DNA of 5,429 nt from contig NZ_CAAFOM010000311.1 of the NCBI RefSeq assembly GCF_900764565.1, forward strand, positions 1-5,429, written 5' to 3'. How positions within the stretch are numbered: position 1 is the stretch's first letter; every line of letters begins with the position of its first letter. The position numbers and the translations under genes were made by a program. Positions 1 through 5,429 of this stretch are shown here, one piece after another. The notes beneath the pieces are model-generated. The model was not told the DNA's origin. It did no database searches and was given only the letters and a program-made list of their open reading frames with translations. This stretch comes from an uncultured Catenibacterium sp. (GTDB lineage: Bacteria > Bacillota_I > Bacilli_A > Erysipelotrichales > Coprobacillaceae).

Positions 1-73
1 AAAAAATGAAAACCTTTAACGGGATAAATACACAAAAATTACATATCATTTTCATTCACAAGTTAAATTATGA
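1..73. other. AT-rich non-coding end of the window
   Basis: Sequence downstream of the gpsA-tagD stop. I find no convincing terminator hairpin, no ribosome binding site and no coding stretch. Termination of the gpsA-tagD transcript, or continuation into a next gene, must be decided beyond the left edge. Confidence 0.6.
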
Positions 74-1531
74 CTATTTATTCAAGTCTTTTTTGATTCT
101 TGTAGTACTGATTTCAGGAGTTCTAGGTAAATAAACGACTTCAGCACCTTCTTCTTCTAAGAAGTCAAACTGACCTTTCCAGTCATCGCCCATGACAAAT
201 GTATCTACATGATATTCATGAACATCTTTACGTTTTTGATCCCATCCACATTCAGGAATAACTAAATCTACATATCTAACAGATTCAAGTAACTGTTTTC
301 TCTGTTCATATGTAAAATAACATTTCTTCTGTTTTTCATTCCAGTTGAATTCATCTGTTGATAAACCAACAATTAGGTAATCACCTAATTCTTTTGCTCT
401 TCTTAATAAATTGATATGACCATAATGTAATAAGTCAAAAGTACCATAAGTAATAACTCTCTTCATTCCACTTTTCCTCGTCTTTCTTAATACTGACTCT
501 TCAAATACATCATTAATAGATGGAAGAGGTGTTTCTGATTTTAAATCTCTCTGTAATAATGCATTCACTGCATCTTTTGGATTCAAGCCTTCATTAACGA
601 TTTTATTCACAGTCATCACAATAGGCATATCCACTTTATAAGTTTCTGCAAGCTGAACAGCTGCTGGTAATGCATTAATTCCTTCTACAACCATGCCAAC
701 TTCTTTTACAGCTTCTGCCGGTGTCTTTCCTGCACCAATCAAATGACCCGCCTGGTTGTTTCTACTGAATTCACTTGTACAAGTCACAATCAAGTCACCC
801 ATACCTGTTAAACCACTAAAAGTATGTGGTGTACATCCAATTCTACCACCCAGTCTCTCCATTTCAGCAAGACCTCTTGTGATTAAAGCAGCACGGGCAT
901 TATCCCCATAACCTAAGCCACCAGAAATACCAGCAGCTAACGCAATAATATTCTTTAATGCACCACAGATTTCAATTCCTTTTACATCGTTATTTGTATA
1001 AACACGCATAAACGGACTACTGAAGAACTTCTGTACATATTTAGCTGCATCTAGATTCTTACATGCTGATACGATGGCAGTAGGTAATCCTCTTGCGACT
1101 TCTTCTGCATGAGTAGGTCCAGATAAAGCAACTAAATGTAATGTGTCATTATCAAGTACATCTTCAATCACTTCAGTAAGTGTCATGAATGTATCAGCTT
1201 CAATACCTTTCGCAACATCCACAATAATCTGATGATCTTTAATATAAGGTTTAGCCTTCTCAGCTGTGCTTCTTACAAATATAGAAGGAACTGCAAACAT
1301 AATAATATTCTGATCAGTACATGCTTCTTCTATATCTGTTGTATAACGAATAGTTTCAGGAAAATCAACACCAGGAAGTTTCGGGTGTGTATGTGTTGTA
1401 CTTAACTGTTCCACTTCCTGTGGAAGGGCAGACCACACTGTTACTTCCTTATCACAATTAGCCAGCATTCTTGCAAGAGCCATACCCCATGTACCAGCTC
1501 CTAAAATACCGATTCTCTGTTTATCAGGCAT
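74..1531 (-). CDS. gpsA-tagD: GpsA-TagD fusion: glycerol-3-phosphate dehydrogenase / glycerol-3-phosphate cytidylyltransferase
   Basis: Bifunctional cytoplasmic enzyme of 485 aa. The N-terminal part (about 1-334) is NAD(P)H-dependent glycerol-3-phosphate dehydrogenase, reducing dihydroxyacetone phosphate to sn-glycerol 3-phosphate. It shows the nucleotide-binding GAGTWG (11-16), VAKGIE with Lys108, SGPTHAEEV (137-145), GALKN with the probable catalytic Lys193, and GMGDLIVTCTSEFSRN (243-258). After a linker of about 20 residues, residues 356-485 are a full-length TagD (130 aa, as in the family), which makes CDP-glycerol from CTP and glycerol 3-phosphate. TagD motifs seen are GTFDLLHYGH with HxGH at 369-372 and RTPEISTT at 470-477. 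No stop or frameshift separates the two parts. An in-frame ATG at 1567 would add 12 residues, but I chose the ATG at 1531: AAGGAGG lies 11 bases before it, and the protein then begins close to the Rossmann strand, as GpsA proteins do. Both functions are well supported by motifs; coupling of the two steps is inference. Confidence 0.93.
   Translation of the reverse strand: MPDKQRIGILGAGTWGMALARMLANCDKEVTVWSALPQEVEQLSTTHTHPKLPGVDFPETIRYTTDIEEACTDQNIIMFAVPSIFVRSTAEKAKPYIKDHQIIVDVAKGIEADTFMTLTEVIEDVLDNDTLHLVALSGPTHAEEVARGLPTAIVSACKNLDAAKYVQKFFSSPFMRVYTNNDVKGIEICGALKNIIALAAGISGGLGYGDNARAALITRGLAEMERLGGRIGCTPHTFSGLTGMGDLIVTCTSEFSRNNQAGHLIGAGKTPAEAVKEVGMVVEGINALPAAVQLAETYKVDMPIVMTVNKIVNEGLNPKDAVNALLQRDLKSETPLPSINDVFEESVLRKTRKSGMKRVITYGTFDLLHYGHINLLRRAKELGDYLIVGLSTDEFNWNEKQKKCYFTYEQRKQLLESVRYVDLVIPECGWDQKRKDVHEYHVDTFVMGDDWKGQFDFLEEEGAEVVYLPRTPEISTTRIKKDLNK
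464..479 (-). promoter_or_regulatory. Internal ribosome binding site and ATG at the start of the TagD domain
   Basis: Inside the fused gene, GAGGA (475-479) lies upstream of an in-frame ATG (464-466), with nine bases between GAGG and the ATG. The ATG is the exact point where free-standing TagD proteins begin (MKRVITYGTFDLLH). Initiation here would give a separate 130-residue cytidylyltransferase, 74-466, in addition to the fusion. It may be a relic of a former stand-alone tagD or may still be active; the sequence alone cannot tell. Confidence 0.5.
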
Positions 1532-1540
1532 ATTTCTGAT

Positions 1541-1549
1541 TTCCTCCTT
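1541..1549 (-). promoter_or_regulatory. Ribosome binding site that sets the gpsA-tagD start
   Basis: The minus strand reads AAGGAGGAA here, 11 bases from GGAGG to the ATG at 1529-1531. The two other in-frame ATGs upstream (first bases at 1567 and 1552) have only weak purine stretches before them. The spacing is a little long but the match to the 16S tail is full, so this site decides the start in favour of 1531. Confidence 0.7.
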
Positions 1550-1603
1550 CATATGAATATAATTCATTTTACATCATTCATGTTAAATAGTCATTACAAT
1601 AAA

Positions 1604-1632
1604 AGTATACCCTTTATTGTTTTATAAGTCAA
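1604..1632 (-). promoter_or_regulatory. Sigma-A-type promoter for gpsA-tagD
   Basis: The -35 box TTGACT (1627-1632) and the -10 box TATACT (1604-1609) are separated by exactly 17 bases. Each differs from consensus at one position, making this the best promoter match in the window. Transcription should start near 1597, giving a leader of about 65 bases before the ATG at 1531. The -35 box shares its first two bases with the T-tract of the wzx terminator just upstream, so gpsA-tagD can be expressed independently of the genes before it. Confidence 0.8.
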
Positions 1633-1652
1633 AAAGCGCAGATTATGCGCTT
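1631..1652 (-). terminator. Rho-independent terminator at the end of wzx
   Basis: The minus strand has AAGCGCA (1646-1652), a five-base loop TAATC (1641-1645) and TGCGCTT (1634-1640), ending in a run of five T (1631-1635). The 7-bp stem has a GCGC core. The wzx stop codon TAA (1643-1645) lies in the loop, and the last two wzx codons form part of the upstream arm. The stem is short and the T-run modest, so termination may be partial. Confidence 0.65.
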
Positions 1653-3100
1653 CTATGTTTCAATTTATTAAAGATTTGTGTCAATATTTCAATCACTAGC
1701 TTTTCTTTCATGATAATGAGTACTACACCATATACACCAAAAAATAAGATAGCTGAAATAACGAGTGTAATAAATACATGAAGGTTAAGTACTGTGACCC
1801 AGCAAGATGCAAGTGATGCAAGGACAATCGCAAGAATAATCTTTAAGTATTTAATATCACTAAAGGCTGATTTTATTTCGTTCTTTAATGCAATACACTG
1901 TACAACCATAACCGCAAATTCTGCCAGTAATGTACCAATGGCTGCACCACTTGATTGATAGTGTGGAATCAATAAGGCATTGACGACTAAATCAATGATT
2001 GCTCCGACAATTTCAGAAACAAGGACTGCCTTTTCATAGCCTAATGGAACAAGGATCTGTATACCTAGAATATTGGTAATACCGATAAGAAGCAGGGTAG
2101 GCATAATGAGCTGCATTGGCACAACAGCTGGTCCAAAAGCATCACCTGATAGGAAATAGATTCCCTGTTTTGCGAAAAGCATGAAATAAATCATCATTGG
2201 TGAAGCGACTAGGAATACAAAGTTTAATGCCTTTCTACTCAATTTCTTAAATTCATCCATCTGCTGATGTTCAATATAGTAAGCGGCTCTTGGAAGTAAT
2301 ACTGTACCTAATGATGTAACGATAGATACTAAAATATTCTTGATCTTTACAGCTGCACCATAGTAACCTACATCCGCATTTGTAGCCATGAAACCTAACA
2401 TAACTGAATCTAGGTTCGTATAGATTGTTGTTGCACAGCTCATCGCAAAAAATATCGCAACTGGCTTGAAATGTCTCTTAAAGTTATAGTGTCCAACTGG
2501 TTTTAATCCAATATATTTATGGGCATTCAACAAGTTAAGAATAAATGAAGCGCTTGCCGCAAATACTGTAATACCCGCATACATCACATAGTCGTTCTTT
2601 GAACGTACTAACATAAACATAGCGACAAGTCCGATAAACTTGAAGATAATAGAACGAATAGTGATATATGTATATTGTTCTAAAGCTTTATAGAGCCACT
2701 CCATACCTATTGTAGTAAGTAAAATGGTACTGCTGGTAATCACATACAACATCTTATCAGATGCAAGCTTTGGTACTGCAAATAACGCAATAATAAACGC
2801 AATATAAGAGATTACAGTCATGACAAGATTTATAATTAATAATTCCTGTGTTGTTCTTGTCAATTTTTCATGATCATCTCTTACCTGCGCACATACTTTG
2901 ATACCATATGTTGGAATACCTAACTGTGCAAACATAGAGAAATAAGTAATCAATGATGTCGCAAAGTTAACCTGACCTGTTCCTGTAGGTCCTAAAATTC
3001 TCGAAACATATGGAAACGTAATAAGTGGGAATATGAATGAAGACATTGTAAGTAATGCATTCATAATAAAATTCAATTTAAGGGACTTCTGTTTTTTCAT
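1643..3100 (-). CDS. wzx: Wzx-type polysaccharide flippase (MOP superfamily)
   Basis: Integral membrane protein of 485 aa, the usual size for Wzx/RfbX-like flippases of the MOP (MATE-like) superfamily. These move undecaprenyl-diphosphate-linked repeat units from the inner to the outer face of the cytoplasmic membrane for polymerisation. Hydrophobic stretches suggest about 14 membrane segments, beginning near residues 12-33 and ending near 442-464. The N-terminal block FPYVSRILGPTGTGQVNFA (29-47) followed by a segment ending in GIPTYGIK (61-68) is typical of the family, as are MEWLYKALEQY (133-143) and TNLDSVMLG (228-236), which puts an acidic residue in a membrane helix. The C-terminus is basic (KLKHRSA). 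The start at 3100 is supported by AAGGAGGT six bases upstream of the ATG. It sits between a glycosyltransferase and the CDP-glycerol supply gene, fitting export of a surface polymer. The exact substrate cannot be read from the sequence; a teichoic-acid-like or O-unit-like glycan are both possible. Confidence 0.9.
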   Translation of the reverse strand: MKKQKSLKLNFIMNALLTMSSFIFPLITFPYVSRILGPTGTGQVNFATSLITYFSMFAQLGIPTYGIKVCAQVRDDHEKLTRTTQELLIINLVMTVISYIAFIIALFAVPKLASDKMLYVITSSTILLTTIGMEWLYKALEQYTYITIRSIIFKFIGLVAMFMLVRSKNDYVMYAGITVFAASASFILNLLNAHKYIGLKPVGHYNFKRHFKPVAIFFAMSCATTIYTNLDSVMLGFMATNADVGYYGAAVKIKNILVSIVTSLGTVLLPRAAYYIEHQQMDEFKKLSRKALNFVFLVASPMMIYFMLFAKQGIYFLSGDAFGPAVVPMQLIMPTLLLIGITNILGIQILVPLGYEKAVLVSEIVGAIIDLVVNALLIPHYQSSGAAIGTLLAEFAVMVVQCIALKNEIKSAFSDIKYLKIILAIVLASLASCWVTVLNLHVFITLVISAILFFGVYGVVLIIMKEKLVIEILTQIFNKLKHRSA

Positions 3101-3105
3101 ACAAG

Positions 3106-3113
3106 ACCTCCTT
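3106..3113 (-). promoter_or_regulatory. Ribosome binding site of wzx
   Basis: AAGGAGGT on the minus strand, with the ATG at 3098-3100 following closely. It is a near-perfect Shine-Dalgarno sequence and fixes the wzx start. Confidence 0.8.
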
Positions 3114-3129
3114 GTTTAAAAACGGAAAT

Positions 3130-3158
3130 ATTATAAATCAAAAATAATAAGAGTTGAA
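3130..3158 (-). promoter_or_regulatory. Possible promoter upstream of wzx
   Basis: A perfect -10 box TATAAT (3130-3135) is preceded at 17 bases by TTCAAC (3153-3158), a three-of-six match to the -35 consensus. The -10 lies in a 12-base string, GATTTATAATAT, that occurs again upstream of the glycosyltransferase gene. In such AT-rich DNA a TATAAT can arise by chance, so this is tentative. Without it, wzx would depend on read-through from the glycosyltransferase gene; I see no terminator between the two. Confidence 0.4.
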
Positions 3159-3163
3159 GATAA

Positions 3164-4279
3164 TTAATCATTTTGAAGTAAAATATCTTGTACAACCTTT
3201 GCTTCTAAATCAATATCATAATGATTATTTATAAAATCTTCTCTATTTAAACTTTTATTAATCTTTGAAAAGGTTTCTATACTTTCTACCCATTCCCTAA
3301 TATCATTATCTTCAATACCTAATGCATCTACCGCTTTATTTACGACAGCTTCTTTTGGAATAGTATTAGAGATAACACATGGTAACCCATTTGCTTCTGC
3401 TTCTACTAATGAAAGCCCCAATCCTTCAAAACGAGAAGGGAAGCAGAAAATATCCATTGCCTGTAAATAATCATTCACATTACTTACTACACCGGGCAAT
3501 ATAACTGAATTTTGAAGATTATATTCATTAATCATATCTTGAATCATCTTCATATTTTCACCTTGTCCAATTAATATTAACTTATACTTATTTGGGTATC
3601 TTTGATTTAATTCTCTCATTACTTTAATTAAGAATTCCTGATTTTTTTGATAATGAAATCTACCATCATGACCAAGTAGAATTTCATTTGAAATATTTAA
3701 TTTACTTCTATATTTTTTTCTTATTTCATCATTAGGCGCAAAATAATCTAAATCAATCGCATTATAAATAACTCTGTAATTAGGGAGTTCTTTACTTGAT
3801 TTTCCAAAGAACCATAAATCAGAATCCTGATTACAAGTCCAAAAATCTGTTGCATACTTAAATACTTTTCTTTGATGGTATTTATGAAGTAAATTTCTTA
3901 AAAAAGAATCTCCACCATTTGCTGCATTATGACAATGTATAATTCTCTTAGGAATATGATATTTCTTTGCATAAATCAAATAATCAATATTTGAAAGAGA
4001 ACAAGTATTAAACCATAATGCACAATATTTCTCAGCATTGTTTTCGAAGAAATCTTTCATATCATGTTTATATTGTTTCAAGTTTTTACTTCTAGCACAA
4101 ATATTATGTATTACTCCACCTAATCCTCTTATCTCATCTTCATACGCAACTTTTTCTGTATTACAAAGAAATTCGAATTGTAAAACTGAACGATCAATAT
4201 GTCTATAATAATTCATGATGACACTTTCCATACCGCCTGGATTATCAGTCATCCCAAAAACCAAAACTTTTTTCATCAT
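3164..4279 (-). CDS. Glycosyltransferase family 4 (GT-B fold), EpsF-like
   Basis: A 371-aa cytoplasmic glycosyltransferase that should transfer a sugar from a nucleotide donor to the lipid-linked polysaccharide intermediate. The N-terminal half begins MMKKVLVFGM and has the glycine-rich GGMESVIMNYYRHID (15-29). The C-terminal half holds the donor site: VIYNAIDLDYF (170-180), GHDGRFHYQKN (203-213) with Arg207 and Lys212, and FPSRFEGLGLSLVEAEANGLP (280-300), which carries the E-x7-E motif (Glu285 and Glu293) of retaining GT4 enzymes. The length is normal for the family and there is no signal peptide or membrane segment. Two adjacent ATGs (4279 and 4276) could each serve as start; GAGGTGA just upstream suits either. 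The gene is visibly more AT-rich than its neighbours and leans on A/T-ending codons, as is common for serotype-specific transferases exchanged between strains. The resemblance to EpsF-type capsule/EPS enzymes is by overall character; neither donor nor acceptor can be predicted. Confidence 0.88.
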   Translation of the reverse strand: MMKKVLVFGMTDNPGGMESVIMNYYRHIDRSVLQFEFLCNTEKVAYEDEIRGLGGVIHNICARSKNLKQYKHDMKDFFENNAEKYCALWFNTCSLSNIDYLIYAKKYHIPKRIIHCHNAANGGDSFLRNLLHKYHQRKVFKYATDFWTCNQDSDLWFFGKSSKELPNYRVIYNAIDLDYFAPNDEIRKKYRSKLNISNEILLGHDGRFHYQKNQEFLIKVMRELNQRYPNKYKLILIGQGENMKMIQDMINEYNLQNSVILPGVVSNVNDYLQAMDIFCFPSRFEGLGLSLVEAEANGLPCVISNTIPKEAVVNKAVDALGIEDNDIREWVESIETFSKINKSLNREDFINNHYDIDLEAKVVQDILLQND

Positions 4280-4305
4280 ACGTCACCTCACAAATATATG
4301 TATAT

Positions 4306-4311
4306 ATTATA
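4306..4311 (-). promoter_or_regulatory. Possible -10 box upstream of the glycosyltransferase gene
   Basis: A perfect TATAAT, about 26 bases before the ATG at 4277-4279. The region 17 bases upstream is TTCCTT, a poor -35 match that lies inside the glf terminator, and there is no TG extension. A start near 4299 would leave a leader of about 20 bases. It shares GATTTATAATAT with the wzx upstream region. Weak evidence on its own; it is made more likely by the terminator preceding it. Confidence 0.35.
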
Positions 4312-4324
4312 AATCTATATATAG

Positions 4325-4352
4325 AAAAAAGGAATTATTCAAATTCCTTTTT
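4325..4352 (-). terminator. Rho-independent terminator at the end of glf
   Basis: A perfect 11-bp inverted repeat, AAAAAGGAATT (4342-4352) and AATTCCTTTTT (4326-4336), encloses a five-base loop (4337-4341). The T-run of six (4325-4330) on the minus strand forms the end of the stem and its tail. The glf stop TAA (4335-4337) spans the loop/stem boundary and the last glf codons make the upstream arm. The stem has only two G-C pairs, so strength is uncertain; the A-tract/T-tract shape is typical of Bacillota terminators. Confidence 0.6.
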
Positions 4353-5429
4353 AACTCTGTCTAAAGCAGCTGCAATAACTGCATCCATATCATAATACTT
4401 ATATTCTCCTAGTCTTCCACCAAAGATCACTTTAGTTTCTGCTTCGCCTAGTTTCTTATATTCTGCATATAAGGCACCATTCTTTTCATCATTGACTGGA
4501 TAGTATGGTTCATCTCCAAGCTTCCATTCAGAGCTGTATTCTCTACTGATGACAGTCTTTGGCTGTGTTCCGAATTCAAACCATTTATGTTCGATGATTC
4601 TTGTCCAAGGAGTTTCAGCATCAGTGTAGTTTACTGCCGCATTTCCCTGGAAATTTGGCTTATCTAATACTTCTGTTTCAAATCTTACTGATCTGTATTC
4701 TAATGTACCTAACTTATAGTTGAAGTAAGCATCAATAGGACCTGTATAAACGACCTTATCTGCAAGGCTGTCTAGTTCTTCCTTGTTTTCTAGGTAATCT
4801 GTATTCAATCTTACTTCAATACCTTCCAACATGTTTTCTACCATCTTTGTATAGCCACCCATTGGAATACCCTGATATAACGCATTGAAGTAGTTATTAT
4901 CAAAAGTAAGTCTTACTGGTAATCTCTTGATGATGAATGATGGAAGTTCTGTACATGGTCTTCCCCACTGCTTTTCTGTATAGCCTTTGATTAGCTTTTC
5001 ATAGATATCTCTACCTACGAGTGAGATTGCCTGTTCTTCAAGGTTCTTTGGTTCTCCCTTGATTTCCTGTCTCTGTTCTTCAATCTTTGCGGCAGCTTCT
5101 TCCGGAGTCACAACACCCCACATCTTATTGAATGTGTACATGTTGAATGGAAGTGAATAAAGTTCTCCCTTATAGTTCGCAACAGGTGAGTTAGTGAATC
5201 TATTGAACTCTGCAAACTGAGTGATATACTGCCATACTTCCTTATTATTTGTATGGAAGATATGTGCACCATATTTATGTACATTGATGCCTTCTACTTC
5301 TTCAGTATAGATATTTCCTGCAATATTAGGTCTCTTATCAATGACAAGAACCTTCTTTCCTCTTTTATTTGCTTCATGGGCAAAAATAGCACCATAAAGA
5401 CCTGATCCTACTACTAGATAATCATATTT
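4335..5429 (-). CDS. glf: UDP-galactopyranose mutase, 5' end cut by the window
   Basis: Flavoenzyme that interconverts UDP-galactopyranose and UDP-galactofuranose in the cytoplasm, supplying the donor for galactofuranose residues in surface glycans. The reading frame stays open to the right edge, giving 364 visible residues that begin KYDYLVVGSGLYGAIFA. This is the FAD-binding Rossmann strand (GSGLYG), which in the family starts one residue after Met, so probably only the initiator codon is missing. Other family blocks are VLVIDKR, HKYGAHIFHTNN, YSLPFNMYTFNKMWG, GYTEKQWGRPCTELP, RLPVRLTFDNNYF (with a conserved active-site arginine), YQGIPMGGYTKM, YTGPIDAYFNYKLG and, near the C-terminus, FGGRLGEYKYYDMD. 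No lesion is seen. A Met at 5141 opens a shorter frame, but it is internal (about residue 98) and would lose the FAD site, so it is not the start. As the first gene of the visible series it ends in its own terminator. Identification is very secure. Confidence 0.96.
   Translation of the reverse strand, partial: KYDYLVVGSGLYGAIFAHEANKRGKKVLVIDKRPNIAGNIYTEEVEGINVHKYGAHIFHTNNKEVWQYITQFAEFNRFTNSPVANYKGELYSLPFNMYTFNKMWGVVTPEEAAAKIEEQRQEIKGEPKNLEEQAISLVGRDIYEKLIKGYTEKQWGRPCTELPSFIIKRLPVRLTFDNNYFNALYQGIPMGGYTKMVENMLEGIEVRLNTDYLENKEELDSLADKVVYTGPIDAYFNYKLGTLEYRSVRFETEVLDKPNFQGNAAVNYTDAETPWTRIIEHKWFEFGTQPKTVISREYSSEWKLGDEPYYPVNDEKNGALYAEYKKLGEAETKVIFGGRLGEYKYYDMDAVIAAALDRVKKEFE

Noticed and set aside
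1..73. Terminator or promoter downstream of gpsA-tagD
   Set aside because: No stem of useful length and no -35/-10 pair with acceptable spacing could be found. The region is too close to the window edge to judge.
6..134. Plus-strand small frame of 42 codons beginning MKTFNGINTQK, with a hydrophobic tail
   Set aside because: It has no ribosome binding site, and its second half is antisense to the conserved C-terminal end of TagD, so it is likely a chance frame.
1532..1567. Longer gpsA-tagD reading frame from the ATG at 1567 (12 extra residues, MNYIHMKEEIRN)
   Set aside because: No good ribosome binding site precedes it, whereas AAGGAGG lies inside this stretch ahead of the ATG at 1531. The shorter protein matches the normal GpsA N-terminus.
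3102..3114. CAAG/CTTG 4-bp inverted repeat around the wzx ribosome binding site, as a possible translation switch
   Set aside because: The stem is too short and loose to hide the site under normal conditions, and no alternative structure or leader supports a switch.
3140..3170. Terminator after the glycosyltransferase gene
   Set aside because: Only tiny AT-only symmetries (such as TTAATTA) are present and there is no stable stem before a T-run.
4335..5141. glf starting at the internal Met at 5141 (268 residues)
   Set aside because: The frame continues without a stop to the window edge and the upstream part encodes the FAD-binding Rossmann motif and other conserved Glf blocks, so the Met is internal.

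Overview
The window holds four genes, all read from the minus strand, so transcription runs from high to low coordinates: glf (5' end cut by the right edge) -> a family-4 glycosyltransferase -> a Wzx-type flippase -> gpsA fused in frame to tagD. Low GC, strong AAGGAGG-type ribosome binding sites, sigma-A-like promoters and the use of TagD/CDP-glycerol all point to a Gram-positive member of the Bacillota. An anaerobic gut lineage related to Erysipelotrichia or Clostridia is plausible, but this is a guess from protein character and not a sequence match.

The content is that of the distal part of a surface-polysaccharide locus (capsule, exopolysaccharide or teichoic-acid-like wall polymer). Glf makes UDP-galactofuranose, the glycosyltransferase adds a sugar to the growing lipid-linked unit, Wzx flips that unit across the membrane, and GpsA-TagD turns dihydroxyacetone phosphate into sn-glycerol 3-phosphate and then CDP-glycerol. 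Together they suggest a polymer containing galactofuranose and glycerol phosphate. The polymerase, the initiating sugar-phosphate transferase and the CDP-glycerol-using transferase are not in the window.

Layout: 1-73 is AT-rich non-coding DNA with no convincing signal. 74-1531 is gpsA-tagD. 1532-1642 is its leader plus a consensus promoter, whose -35 box overlaps the T-tract of the wzx terminator. 1643-3100 is wzx. 3101-3163 is a short intergenic stretch with a possible promoter. 3164-4279 is the glycosyltransferase, clearly more AT-rich than its neighbours. 4280-4334 is a short intergenic stretch with a possible promoter, next to the glf terminator. 4335-5429 is glf, which lacks only its first codon or so.

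The most interesting points are two. One is the single-chain GpsA-TagD, which keeps a ribosome binding site and ATG exactly at the start of its TagD part. The other is the very compact gene junctions: at both glf and wzx the stop codon lies in or at the loop of the terminator hairpin, and each downstream gene appears to have its own promoter. I see no CRISPR array, insertion sequence, tRNA or rRNA, and no evidence of a wholly new system.
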